A stretch of DNA of 64,000 bases. It comes from Marasmitruncus massiliensis (GTDB lineage: Bacteria > Bacillota > Clostridia > Oscillospirales > Ruminococcaceae). Made by a program: the position numbers and the translations under genes. Below the pieces are notes generated by a model. It did no database searches. It was not told where the DNA came from and worked only from the letters and a program-made list of their open reading frames with translations. Location of the stretch: NCBI RefSeq assembly GCF_900186535.1, contig NZ_FYDE01000004.1, forward strand, positions 310,001 to 374,000. The letters run 5' to 3'. Positions 49,165 through 58,322 of the stretch are shown here, in pieces (the stretch's first letter is position 1; each line of letters starts with the position of its first letter).

Positions 49165-50109
49165 TTAGAGATTTCTGGCAAAACCGCGGATCAGCTCGGC
49201 AGAGCGGTGGAATTTCTCCAGTTCGGTATCGGTCAGATGGAGTTCCACAATCTCTTTTACGCCGGTTCTCCCCAGAATTGCCGGAACGCCGCAAAACACG
49301 TTCCGTTCGCCGTATTCTCCGTCCAGCAGGGTCGAGATGGGGATAATCCTGTTTTCATCCTGCAAAATAGATTTGATGATGCCGGCCGCGGTGGTGGCGA
49401 TGCCATAGTAGGTGGTTCCCTTGCGCTTCAAAATTTCCCAGCCTGCGCCAATCGTGTCATGGACGAGCTGGTCAAGGTCCACCCCTTTGAACCGATCCGG
49501 ATTGTCCCGCAGGATTTCGGCGAAGGTTTTTCCGCCCACCGTCACGCGGGACCACGCGACCATCTGGCTGTCGCCGTGCTCTCCCAGCGCGTAGGCGTGG
49601 ACGCTGCGCGGATCGATCTGCACCAGATCTCCGATCAGGTTTTTTAGACGAGCGGTGTCAAGCGCGGTTCCGGTTCCGATTACCTGACTTTTCGGAAGGC
49701 CCGAGAGCTTATAGACATACTGCGCAATGATGTCCACTGGGTTGGAAATGATTAAAAAGATGCCGGTAAATCCGCTCTCCATAATGGGCGAGACGATTGA
49801 CTCGATAATTTTTTTGGAAGCACCCAGTGTATCAAGTCTCGTCTGGCCTTCACGAGGTGGAGCGCCGGCGGTAATCACCACAATGTCCGCGTCGGCACAG
49901 TCGCTGTAATCGCCGACATTCACTTTTACATTTCGGTTCAGATAGTCGATGCCATGGCGCAGGTCCATCATTTCGCCGCGGGCACGCTCTTTATTCAGAT
50001 CGATCAGCAGTACTTCGTCGCAGGCGCCCTGTGTGACCAGGCTGAACGCAGTGGACGATCCTACCAGTCCCGTACCAATGATCGCTACTTTGCTTCGGTT
50101 GATTGTCAT
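49165..50109 (-). CDS. ldh: L-lactate dehydrogenase
   Basis: 314 residues. NAD-binding GTGLVGSSTAFSL at the N-terminus, DLRHGIDY, the substrate-binding arginine in GQTRLDTLG, and catalytic His in GEHGDSQMVAWSRV. This is the LDH pattern (not malate dehydrogenase). It recycles NADH by reducing pyruvate. AGGGGAG precedes the ATG. Confidence 0.93.
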   Translation of the reverse strand: MTINRSKVAIIGTGLVGSSTAFSLVTQGACDEVLLIDLNKERARGEMMDLRHGIDYLNRNVKVNVGDYSDCADADIVVITAGAPPREGQTRLDTLGASKKIIESIVSPIMESGFTGIFLIISNPVDIIAQYVYKLSGLPKSQVIGTGTALDTARLKNLIGDLVQIDPRSVHAYALGEHGDSQMVAWSRVTVGGKTFAEILRDNPDRFKGVDLDQLVHDTIGAGWEILKRKGTTYYGIATTAAGIIKSILQDENRIIPISTLLDGEYGERNVFCGVPAILGRTGVKEIVELHLTDTELEKFHRSAELIRGFARNL

Positions 50110-50177
50110 AAAATTCTCCCCTTTATCTCAATTGTCTCTTTCAGTATACCCTGATTTTAATTTGCTTTTCAACCACT

Positions 50178-51524
50178 TCAGCCGATCAGGTGCTTGGAAC
50201 GCCATTTACCGCTGCGCCAGCGCAGGTATGACACCACCCCGCGGAAACCTTCGTCAATCGTCATCGCAATCCAGATACCCGGCAGTCCGAACCCCAGAAT
50301 TTTGCCCAGCAGGAACCCTCCTCCAACCGCAACCGTCCAGACGGTCGTCACATTCAGGCAGATCGGGAAACGGATGTCGCCGGCTGTCTGCAAAGCGCGG
50401 AACAGAACAATATTGGCGGCGCGCCCCTGTTCCAGAAAGATTTCGATCAGCATAATGGTTTTGCACATCTTCAGTACCTGCGGATCGCTGGTAAACAGCC
50501 CGAACAGCGGCAGGCAGAACAGATAGAGCAGCAGTGAAATCATAAATGAAACAGCCATGGAAACGCGCAGCGTGGAATTCACACGCTGATCGGTCTCTTC
50601 TGTGCGCCGTGCTCCAATCAGGTAACCCACAACAATCTGCGTTGCCTGCGCAATTGCCGAAGTGAAAATATAGGACAGCATCGCGAACATATTGCAGTAC
50701 GCGCGGGCGGTAATCACAAAGACAGGCAGGGTATTGCACATTGCCTGGATAAAAAGCTGCGTCATATTGTAAGAGATCGATTCGCCGCCGGATGGAAGCC
50801 CGATTTTCAGCAAAAGCGTCAGCTGTTTATGGGGGAAGGGCCGCAGATGTGACCAACTGATTGGTGCGGCAATGAATTTGCGGAACATCCAGATAATGAT
50901 GCCTGCCCCAATCAGGCGGGACAGGTTGCTGGAAACAGCGGCTCCCGCGACGCCCATCATCGGAATGGGCCCAAAGCCGTTGATCAGAACAAAGTTTCCG
51001 GCGATATTCAGCAGGTTGATAATAATGGAGATCATCATTGTCTGCCGCGTCATGCCGTTTGCCCGGAAAAACGCTACAAACGTAAGATAAACAGCCTGAA
51101 GCGGCATCCCGATGCCGATGATGCGCAGGTAGCTCACGGACTCTGCCATCAACTCGCGCGGCACCCCCATCAGGCTGAAAATCTGCCCGGAAAATCCCGA
51201 AAGCCCCGCACTGATGACAAGGGAAAGCAAAAAATTGACCAGCAGGGAGATCGTATAGGTCTGCGCCACGCGATGGGTGCTTCCCGCGCCGATGTATTGC
51301 GTGATTAAAATGGTAGCTGCCATGGAAATCACGGAAAAGGAAATCAGCAGCAGGTTTGTAATCACGTTTGCGTTTCCAATCGCGGCAACAGCGGTGGAAG
51401 AAGTTTTTGCGACCATCAGTTGGTCGACATTGCTGACCAACATCTGCAAAACCAATTCCACAAAAATTGGCCAGGTGAGCCCCAAAAGGTAGCTTCGGGA
51501 ATTAATTTTTTTGATGTCTTCCAT
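50178..51524 (-). CDS. MATE-family multidrug efflux transporter
   Basis: 448 residues with about twelve membrane helices in two homologous halves, as in MATE antiporters. Typical segments: LGLTWPIFVELVLQMLVSNV, VDQLMVAK, and INGFGPIPMMGVAGAAVSSN. It exports cationic compounds with sodium or proton. Substrate unknown. It lies between ldh and htpG, with separate signals. Confidence 0.9.
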   Translation of the reverse strand: MEDIKKINSRSYLLGLTWPIFVELVLQMLVSNVDQLMVAKTSSTAVAAIGNANVITNLLLISFSVISMAATILITQYIGAGSTHRVAQTYTISLLVNFLLSLVISAGLSGFSGQIFSLMGVPRELMAESVSYLRIIGIGMPLQAVYLTFVAFFRANGMTRQTMMISIIINLLNIAGNFVLINGFGPIPMMGVAGAAVSSNLSRLIGAGIIIWMFRKFIAAPISWSHLRPFPHKQLTLLLKIGLPSGGESISYNMTQLFIQAMCNTLPVFVITARAYCNMFAMLSYIFTSAIAQATQIVVGYLIGARRTEETDQRVNSTLRVSMAVSFMISLLLYLFCLPLFGLFTSDPQVLKMCKTIMLIEIFLEQGRAANIVLFRALQTAGDIRFPICLNVTTVWTVAVGGGFLLGKILGFGLPGIWIAMTIDEGFRGVVSYLRWRSGKWRSKHLIG

Positions 51525-51631
51525 ATGTCCTGCAACCTCAGTTTTCTCCGGTGATTTTTATGCCCTAAAAGGCCGGCAGACATCATTATAGCGGTTTCAG
51601 CACCATTGTCAATATAGAAGCCTGATAAAAT

Positions 51632-51664
51632 AAGCGCGAAAACGTTCTGAACGTTTTCGCGCTT
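51632..51664 (-). terminator. htpG terminator
   Basis: AAGCGCGAAAACGTTC / GAACGTTTTCGCGCTT, 16-base arms, seven bases after the htpG stop. Confidence 0.75.
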
Positions 51665-51671
51665 ATATGAA

Positions 51672-53567
51672 TTATTTTTCCGCCATCAGGTCGCAGATGG
51701 CATTGGAAAATTTTACGGGATCTTCAATCGGCATGCCCTCAATCAGCAAGGCCTGTGTGTAGAGAAGATCGGCATAGGTTTTGATCTTTTCCTGATCGCT
51801 TTCAAAGAGCTTCTGCATGGAGGCAAACACGGGGTGGGAGGCGTTGATTTCCAGCACGCGTTCCGCTTTCACCTTGTTGTCGCCCGGCATCGTGTTCAGC
51901 ACCTTTTCCATTTCCAGAGACAACGCGCCCTGGCTGGAAAGGCAGACAGGATGCGACTTCAGGCGGGAGGAGAGGCGTACGTCCTTCACTTTGTCTTTCA
52001 GGGCGTCTTTCATACAGGACAGCAGGTCCTTATTCTCTTCATTTTTCTGCTTAGCCTGTTCCTTCTCCTTCTCGTCCTCAAGACCGAGATCGCTGTCGGA
52101 CACGGAACGGAACTCTTTCTTTTCAAATTCGAGCAGCATTTTAAGCGCGAATTCATCGACGTCTTCCGTCAGATAGAGGATTTCATATCCATTGTCGCGA
52201 ACCAGTTCGGTCTGCGGCAGACGGTCAATCTTTTCCACGGTGTCTCCGCACGCATAATAAATGTATTTCTGCGATTCTTTCATGCGGCCGACGTATTCGG
52301 AAAGCGTGACGAGCTTCTTTTCACTGGAAGAATAGAAGAGCAGCAGATCGGAGAGCAGGTCTTTTTTTGCGCCATAATCGCCGTAAACGCCATATTTCAG
52401 CTGAAGGCCGAAGTTCTTGTAGAACGCTTCATACTTTTCACGTTCGTTCTGCAGCATGGAAAGCAGTTCGGAATGGATTTTTTTCTCCAGGCGCCCGGCG
52501 ATCAGCTTGAGCTGGCGGTCATGCTGGAGCATTTCGCGGGAGATGTTCAGGCTCAAATCCTGCGAATCGACAAGCCCTTTCACGAAGCTGAAGCAGTCGG
52601 GCAGAAGGTCGGCACACTTCTCCATGATGAGAACGCCGCTGGCATAAAGCTGCAGTCCCTTTTCGTAATCGCGGCTGTAATAGTTAAACGGCGCGCGGGC
52701 GGGGATAAACATCAGCGCCTGATAGGTCGCGCTGCCTTCCGTACTGCTATGGATGATGCGGGCGGGATTCTCATAATCAAAGAATTTTTCTTTGTAAAAC
52801 TCGTTGTAATCCTCATCAGTCACTTCGGATTTCATTTTTTTCCAGATCGGCACCATGCTGTTGAGCGTCTCGTTTTGGAGATACTGCTCATATTCCGGCT
52901 TATCCTCCGGGCAGCCTTCCTTCAGGCGGGAAGCGGGCATGTCCATCTTAATAGGATACCGGATGTAATCCGAATATTTCTTCACGATAGCGGAGATCCT
53001 GTGCGGATCCAAAAATTCGTCGTAGTTGTCGTCTTCCGTATTTTCCTTGATCTTCAGGGTAATTGTGGTTCCGTGCTCTTCTTTTTGGCACGGCTCAATT
53101 ACATACCCGTCGGCTCCATGGCTTTCCCAGCGATAGGCTGTGTCCGAACCGAACTGTTTGCTTTCCACCGTTACGCAGGACGCGACCATAAACGCGGAAT
53201 AGAAGCCGACCCCGAACTGGCCGATGATGTCTACGTCTTCTTTGGTTTCATTCTCCTGCTTAAACTGCAAAGAGCCGCTCCTGGCGATCGTCCCAAGGTT
53301 GTTTTCCAGTTCTTCCTGACTCATGCCGCACCCGTTATCCTGAATCGTAAAAATGCGGTTTTCTTTATCCACGGCGAGCCGGATAGAAAAATCATCCCGG
53401 GAGAGCCCGGTGTTTCCATCGGTCAGCGAACGGTAATACAGCTTATCGATCGCGTCGGAAGCGTTGGAAATCAATTCACGCAGAAAAATTTCCCGATGCG
53501 TATAGATTGAATTGATCATCAGGTCCAAAAGACGCTTCGATTCAGCTTTGAATTCTTTCGTTTCCAT
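51672..53567 (-). CDS. htpG: Molecular chaperone HtpG (Hsp90)
   Basis: 631 residues. The GHKL ATPase domain shows [46 protein letters not shown] and GTTITLKI; middle and dimerisation domains follow. A highly acidic insert ([16 protein letters not shown]) is near residue 500. HtpG refolds client proteins in the cytosol. I start at ATG 53567; the frame is open 17 codons upstream. A perfect CIRCE lies 41 bases upstream, so HrcA should repress it until heat shock. Confidence 0.95.
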   Translation of the reverse strand: METKEFKAESKRLLDLMINSIYTHREIFLRELISNASDAIDKLYYRSLTDGNTGLSRDDFSIRLAVDKENRIFTIQDNGCGMSQEELENNLGTIARSGSLQFKQENETKEDVDIIGQFGVGFYSAFMVASCVTVESKQFGSDTAYRWESHGADGYVIEPCQKEEHGTTITLKIKENTEDDNYDEFLDPHRISAIVKKYSDYIRYPIKMDMPASRLKEGCPEDKPEYEQYLQNETLNSMVPIWKKMKSEVTDEDYNEFYKEKFFDYENPARIIHSSTEGSATYQALMFIPARAPFNYYSRDYEKGLQLYASGVLIMEKCADLLPDCFSFVKGLVDSQDLSLNISREMLQHDRQLKLIAGRLEKKIHSELLSMLQNEREKYEAFYKNFGLQLKYGVYGDYGAKKDLLSDLLLFYSSSEKKLVTLSEYVGRMKESQKYIYYACGDTVEKIDRLPQTELVRDNGYEILYLTEDVDEFALKMLLEFEKKEFRSVSDSDLGLEDEKEKEQAKQKNEENKDLLSCMKDALKDKVKDVRLSSRLKSHPVCLSSQGALSLEMEKVLNTMPGDNKVKAERVLEINASHPVFASMQKLFESDQEKIKTYADLLYTQALLIEGMPIEDPVKFSNAICDLMAEK

Positions 53568-53607
53568 CCCAAATCCATCCTTTATCTTCATATAGTAAAA
53601 ACAAGAT

Positions 53608-53634
53608 TTAGCACTCATTTATATTGAGTGCTAA
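53608..53634. promoter_or_regulatory. CIRCE operator (HrcA binding site)
   Basis: TTAGCACTC (53608-53616), nine bases, GAGTGCTAA (53626-53634): an exact match to the CIRCE consensus, directly upstream of htpG. Confidence 0.97.
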
Positions 53635-53812
53635 CCTTACTATAATACACGGATGGAAAAAAATCAAGTATAAATTGTAAACAAATCCAGTAAGCCCCGT
53701 AGATACCGGGACCGGCCGGATTTTAAGGAATGCCTTTACGGCCAGCCGGAGAAAAACAGGCGTAGTAAAATGCATCTTACGCGGCAGTATTCTCAGCAAA
53801 ATACACGCATTG

Positions 53813-53839
53813 TTTGCCTATCTATTTTGCATAGGCAAA
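53813..53839. promoter_or_regulatory. Perfect palindrome TTTGCCTAT-N9-ATAGGCAAA
   Basis: Nine-base arms (53813-53821, 53831-53839), and a third half-site TTGCCTAT at 53845-53852. It is upstream of the candidate promoter of the LacI operon and looks like an activator or repressor site, of a different type from the LacI operator. Confidence 0.6.
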
Positions 53840-54006
53840 GGAATGTTGCCTATCTTTTTCTACGAAAACGCCAAAAGCACCTGTTTTTTTATTGACTTAG
53901 TCCCTCGAAATAGGATATAACTAAAGCAAGAGATAGATTAACGATTGCCTGTGAAAAGAAGTTGAAATTTTCTAGTTTTGTTAATCTATTTTATTTTATC
54001 TATATA

Positions 54007-54034
54007 AGCAAACGATTACCGGTTAACGTTTGCT
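54007..54034. promoter_or_regulatory. Probable LacI-family autoregulatory operator
   Basis: AGCAAACG (54007-54014) and CGTTTGCT (54027-54034), inverted around 12 bases, between the candidate promoter and the LacI gene. The central CG-rich palindrome ACCGGT fits LacI proteins. Confidence 0.55.
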
Positions 54035-54060
54035 GATTCTATAAGGAGGACTTGGTAATC

Positions 54061-55083
54061 ATGGCGGAACAATACGCGACTCTCAAAGACGTGGCCAAAC
54101 GCGCCGGAACCACCGCGGCTACCGTTTCGTACGTGCTGAACAACTCGAAAAAACGTTACATCAGCGAAGAAATGCGCCGGCGGGTCGAAGAGGCCGCCCG
54201 CGATTTGCATTACGTCAAGAGCAGCGCTGCCAGCAGCCTGCGCGGTAAAAAACGCAAGATCATCGCGGTGCTTGTCCCGCAGTTCCAAAACCAGCTTTTT
54301 ACTCAAATAATGCTGAGCATTGAAAATGTGGCGGATAGTTTTGGCTATATCCTTTCGATCTGCAATACCTTCGACGACCCGGAACGCGAGGCGGAAATCA
54401 TTGACCGCATGCAGGCGCAGCGGGTAGACGGTTATATCATAACCCCTACGGCGCGCGGCGGCGAAAATACCCGACAAATCCGTCAGATGGGCGTGCCGCT
54501 CGTAGTGGTCGACCGTTCGCTTGACATTGACGAAGAATATTTCTGGGTTTCTTCCCAGAACTACGAAAGTATCCAGCTGGCAATGGATCAGTTTTTGCAG
54601 TGCGGCCACCGCAGGATTGCCTATATTGGCTGGAATGCCGATTTCGGTGGCCTCCAGATGCGCCAGAAAGCTTACCGTGACGCGCTGGAAGCGGCAGGAA
54701 TCCCGGAGGAAGACGGAATCATCTACAACGGACAGTTTACAGAGGAGGACGGCGCGCGGCTGACTGAACAGGCGCTGCGGGAACATCCTGATGCAACCGC
54801 CCTGCTCTATGCCTATAACATCCAGGCGCGCGGCGGCGTACAGTACCTTGCAAAGAATCATATCCTGCCGGGGAAAGACATTTCGGTGATTATCGTCGGT
54901 TCGCCGGACTGGGCGCGCACCGGTTCAAATGATTTTACCTGTGTGGATCTCGGGGGTATCGGCCTTGGCAGGATGGCCGCCGAGATGCTCTTCAGGATTA
55001 TTGAAAGCGAAAAACCCATTCGCCCGCATACCCGGATACAAAGCTGTTCTCTCATGGAGGGCAGTTCGGTATATAAACTATAA
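54061..55083 (+). CDS. LacI-family transcriptional regulator
   Basis: 340 residues. N-terminal helix-turn-helix and hinge (TLKDVAKRAGTTAATVSYVL; RGKKRKIIAVLVP), then a periplasmic-binding-protein-like effector domain. It is the first gene of the TctC-B-A / oxidoreductase operon, so it probably senses the imported compound or a breakdown product. The start is ATG 54061, 11 bases after GGAGG; TTG 54052 is too close to it. The effector cannot be read from sequence. Confidence 0.9.
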   Translation: MAEQYATLKDVAKRAGTTAATVSYVLNNSKKRYISEEMRRRVEEAARDLHYVKSSAASSLRGKKRKIIAVLVPQFQNQLFTQIMLSIENVADSFGYILSICNTFDDPEREAEIIDRMQAQRVDGYIITPTARGGENTRQIRQMGVPLVVVDRSLDIDEEYFWVSSQNYESIQLAMDQFLQCGHRRIAYIGWNADFGGLQMRQKAYRDALEAAGIPEEDGIIYNGQFTEEDGARLTEQALREHPDATALLYAYNIQARGGVQYLAKNHILPGKDISVIIVGSPDWARTGSNDFTCVDLGGIGLGRMAAEMLFRIIESEKPIRPHTRIQSCSLMEGSSVYKL

Positions 55084-55095
55084 GGAGGATTCAGA

Positions 55096-56124
55096 ATGGA
55101 AAAAAAGAAATCAATCCTGATCGTGGCGGCTATCGTTGTTGTGGTGGTTGTGGCCGGGCTTATCGCCACAAACTTTTTCAACAAAGAAGACAAGTACCCC
55201 TCGCGCGACATCAATATGGTCGTGCCGTGGAATCCGGGCGGGTCCACCGACCTGACCGGCCGCGCACTGGCCGACGCCATGGGCAAAAACATGGGATGCA
55301 ACATCGTTGTCACCAACACCCCAGGCTCGGGCGGCTCAGTTGGTACATTAACGGTCATGAAGGCCGAGAAAGACGGCTATAACATCCTTGCCAACGGCAT
55401 GCTGTCCCTCTCTACGCTGCCGGTGCTCGGCTATGCCGACACCACTCCGAAAGACTGGGATTTCTACCTTGCCACCTTTACTCCGAATGTGCTTGCCGTG
55501 CGCAAGGACTCTCCGTACCAGACCGCGCAGGATCTGCTTGACGCAATGAAAGCGAACCCCGGCGAGATCACCGACGGTACCGGCGGTATGGGCTCCGGCG
55601 GTCACGTTGGCATTGAAGTGCTCTGCGCGACGACCGGCCTTCAGTATAAGCACGTCCCATATGAGGGCGGCGGCAAAGCTGTTACCGCTGCGCTTGCCGG
55701 AGAAGTAGACTTCACCAGCCAGCTGCTCGTCGAAATGCAGGATATGTTTATTTCGGGCGATATGCGCGCACTCGCGAACTTCTCAGCCGAGGACATCACG
55801 CTTGAAAACGGGACAGTAATCCCTTCGATTCTGAAAGTTGTCCCTGAATTGGCCGACCGCCTCCCGATGGGCGAGACGACCGGAATTGCTGTCCCGAAAG
55901 GCCAGCCGGAATATGTCACCGCCGCTCTTTCCAAGTCGTTCTCTGAAGCACTCCAGAATCCGGATTTCCTCGCTTTCTGCAAGACGAAAGGCTTCCTTGT
56001 CAACGGCATGCAGGGCGAAGAGGCGGCTGCCTATATGGATAAACTGTCGTCTACTGTTACATGGACGCTGTATGACTGCGGTGTTGCTACAATTTCTCCC
56101 GAAAAATTCGGTATTTCGCGCTGA
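55096..56124 (+). CDS. Tripartite tricarboxylate transporter substrate-binding protein (TctC/Bug)
   Basis: 342 residues. Binding-protein features of the Bug family: VVPWNPGGSTDLTGRALAD, NTPGSGGSVGTLTVMKAEKD, GTGGMGSGGHVGIEVL, and HVPYEGGGKAVTAALAGEVD. It captures carboxylates outside the cell for the TctA/TctB pair. The N-terminus (KKKSILIVAAIVVVVVVAGL) is a plain membrane helix without a lipobox cysteine, so the protein should be an anchored rather than lipid-modified binding protein, unusual for a Gram-positive. AGGAGG precedes ATG. Confidence 0.9.
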   Translation: MEKKKSILIVAAIVVVVVVAGLIATNFFNKEDKYPSRDINMVVPWNPGGSTDLTGRALADAMGKNMGCNIVVTNTPGSGGSVGTLTVMKAEKDGYNILANGMLSLSTLPVLGYADTTPKDWDFYLATFTPNVLAVRKDSPYQTAQDLLDAMKANPGEITDGTGGMGSGGHVGIEVLCATTGLQYKHVPYEGGGKAVTAALAGEVDFTSQLLVEMQDMFISGDMRALANFSAEDITLENGTVIPSILKVVPELADRLPMGETTGIAVPKGQPEYVTAALSKSFSEALQNPDFLAFCKTKGFLVNGMQGEEAAAYMDKLSSTVTWTLYDCGVATISPEKFGISR

Positions 56125-56142
56125 AAACTCTTTAGGTGATGC

Positions 56143-56184
56143 ATCCAAAGGGGAAATGTGCTGTAAGCGATTTTCCCTTTGGAT
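56143..56184 (+). promoter_or_regulatory. Intercistronic hairpin after the binding-protein gene
   Basis: ATCCAAAGGG (56143-56152) pairs with CCCTTTGGAT (56175-56184). No T run follows, so it most likely protects the tctC message from 3' decay and raises binding protein over TctA/TctB. Confidence 0.55.
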
Positions 56185-56296
56185 ACCGGCCGGATTCGGA
56201 ATAAGGCGTGTTTTGCACGCCGTATTGGAAAACGGTTAGATTTTGAAAAAGGTCTGACTGTTTTTCTATAGATAACCTTTTAAAGGAGCTGATTTT

Positions 56297-56779
56297 ATGG
56301 AAAATGAGAGAAAGCAGTTTGATTTCCTCTCATCGATCATAATGTTTGCATTATCGGTCTATGTCATTCTTGCCGGCATCGGGATTTATCACAAAGCCGG
56401 CAAGCTCTTTTATGTTTCCCCGGCGCTGGTTCCAACCATGCTGGGTTTCATGCTCTGTTTGCTTTCGGTAATACTCTTCTTGAGCAGTATTCAGGATGGC
56501 GGCATATCCGTTCGCATCGCAGAGGTAAAAAGCTACTTTTCAGGAATCTTAAAAGATAAAAATACCATGCGCATGCTGATCGGTGTACTGCTGATGGCGC
56601 TTTACACTTTTGTACTGCTCGACCTGCTGCCGTTCTGGCTGTCGACCTTTTTATTCATGCTCCTGCTGATGTTCTTCCTTGATGCAGGTTCCCTTACAAA
56701 AATTCTTGTCATTACAGTACTCTGCTCCGCACTGATCGTACTTCTATTTCAGGTATGCTTCCGCGTGCCGCTGCCGTAA
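56297..56779 (+). CDS. Tripartite tricarboxylate transporter small subunit (TctB)
   Basis: 160 residues with four membrane helices (for example FLSSIIMFALSVYVILAGIG, TMRMLIGVLLMALYTFVLLD), which is the TctB topology. It joins TctA to form the membrane part of the transporter. ATG has AAAGGAG upstream; tctA begins 15 bases after its stop. Confidence 0.85.
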   Translation: MENERKQFDFLSSIIMFALSVYVILAGIGIYHKAGKLFYVSPALVPTMLGFMLCLLSVILFLSSIQDGGISVRIAEVKSYFSGILKDKNTMRMLIGVLLMALYTFVLLDLLPFWLSTFLFMLLLMFFLDAGSLTKILVITVLCSALIVLLFQVCFRVPLP

Positions 56780-56794
56780 GGGGGAAAGATATAT

Positions 56795-58294
56795 ATGGCT
56801 TTGACCTATCTCGCGCAGGCGCTGGGGAACGTTCTGATGCCGTTGAATCTCGGCGTTTTGATCATCTCCACATTCGCCGGTCTTATCATGGGAATGCTTC
56901 CCGGACTCAGCGCAACCATGGCGGTAGCTCTCCTGACCGGACTTACCTACAGCCTGTCTCCGACCAGCGCAATCATCTCGCTGATCGGCGTCTATGTCGG
57001 CTCGATCTCCGGCGGCTGCCAGGCGGCTGTCCTGCTCAACATCCCCGGCACCCCGGCCAGCGCGGCAACCGCGCTTGACGGATTCCCGCTCGCAAATCAG
57101 GGCAAGGGAGGGCTTGCGATCTTCCTTTGCACCGCATCTTCCTGCCTGGGCACTTTGGTCAGCGTGCTCTGCGTGCTGACTCTGACCCCGTTGCTTACCA
57201 AGCTTTCGCTGCAGTTCGGCAGTTGGGAATTCTTTCTGCTCAGTATCTTCGGCGTTATCATCTGCGGAAATCTGACCTCCAAGGGCAGTGCGGTGAAGGG
57301 CTGGATTTCCGGTGTCATCGGTCTGCTGATCGCGCAGGTTGGGCTTGACCAGATCGATGCGTTTCCGCGCTTCTCCTACGGAAACGTCAACATCATGGCG
57401 GGGCTTGCGCTGATTCCGATCATGATCGGGCTGTTCGGCTTCCCGGAGATCATCAAAGCATTTAAAAAAACCGAGGAGCATATCCTTACCTATTCTCCCT
57501 ACAAATTTAAAGAAGGGCTTGCGATTCTCAAAAAGCACATTGTTGCCATTATTCGTTCGTCTTTCATCGGCGTGGGCGTCGGTATTATCCCGGGTGTCGG
57601 CGAGGACGTTGGCGGCTGGCTCTCCTATTGGGCAACCAAATCGAACAGCAAGCATCCTGAAAACTTCGGCAAGGGCGAATACGCGGGCATCATTTCGGCC
57701 GAATCAGGCAATAACTCCTGCATCGGCGGCGCCATTATCCCGATTCTTTCGCTGGCCGTTCCCGGAAGTGCTCCGGCGGCGGTTCTGCTGGCGGCTTTCA
57801 TGATGCACGGCTACCGTCCCGGGCCGCTTCTCATGAATGAAAGCCCTGAGTTCCTCTATCAGGTGGTCGTTGACCTGGCGCTTGCGGCGATTGTCATGTT
57901 TCTGCTGGCTCTGGTTATCGCGAAATTCTCCGTGCGCATCCTCGGCGTCAAGAAGGAAATTCTCATGCCGATTATCTATGTGCTCTGTGTTGTCGGCTCG
58001 TTCGTCATCAACCACATCACATTCGATGTGAAGGTCATGTTCTTCTTCGGGCTCGCAGGCTTCTTCCTCGCATGGGCGGAATATCCGGCCGCGCCGTTCC
58101 TGTTGGGTGTGATTCTTGGCTCGATGACCGACTCGAACCTGCGCCGCGCGCTGACCATCTCGAACGGCAGCTTCATGCCGATGTTTACACGCCCGATCAG
58201 CCTGATCTTCATTTTTGCCATCATCTGCCTGATTCTTTCGCAGTTTGGCGTATTCAGAAAGCTTAAGAAAAAGATGTCCGCCAAAGCGGCGTGA
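56795..58294 (+). CDS. Tripartite tricarboxylate transporter large subunit (TctA)
   Basis: 499 residues, about eleven or twelve membrane helices in two inverted halves. Each half has the TctA signature: GMLPGLSATMAVALLTGLTY and GVGVGIIPGVGEDVGGWLSY. GTPASAATALDGFPLANQGK is also conserved. It carries the substrate across the membrane with a cation gradient. The substrate may be a tricarboxylate, sugar acid or other carboxylate; the neighbouring dehydrogenases favour a sugar acid or polyol derivative. Confidence 0.93.
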   Translation: MALTYLAQALGNVLMPLNLGVLIISTFAGLIMGMLPGLSATMAVALLTGLTYSLSPTSAIISLIGVYVGSISGGCQAAVLLNIPGTPASAATALDGFPLANQGKGGLAIFLCTASSCLGTLVSVLCVLTLTPLLTKLSLQFGSWEFFLLSIFGVIICGNLTSKGSAVKGWISGVIGLLIAQVGLDQIDAFPRFSYGNVNIMAGLALIPIMIGLFGFPEIIKAFKKTEEHILTYSPYKFKEGLAILKKHIVAIIRSSFIGVGVGIIPGVGEDVGGWLSYWATKSNSKHPENFGKGEYAGIISAESGNNSCIGGAIIPILSLAVPGSAPAAVLLAAFMMHGYRPGPLLMNESPEFLYQVVVDLALAAIVMFLLALVIAKFSVRILGVKKEILMPIIYVLCVVGSFVINHITFDVKVMFFFGLAGFFLAWAEYPAAPFLLGVILGSMTDSNLRRALTISNGSFMPMFTRPISLIFIFAIICLILSQFGVFRKLKKKMSAKAA

Positions 58295-58322
58295 CGCAGC
58301 GATAGAAAGGGGGGAGCCTGTT

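Larger units (their letters stand above)
53635..54060. other. Divergent regulatory region between htpG and the LacI operon
   Basis: No gene. Besides the palindromes listed separately it has a candidate forward promoter, TTGACT (53894-53899) and TATAAC (53918-53923) with an 18-base spacer. The reverse-strand htpG promoter should overlap the CIRCE. Confidence 0.5.

Noticed and set aside
51834-53510. Forward frame of 558 codons opposite htpG
   Set aside because: Shadow of the htpG codon pattern; composition is low in real motifs and HtpG itself is unmistakable.
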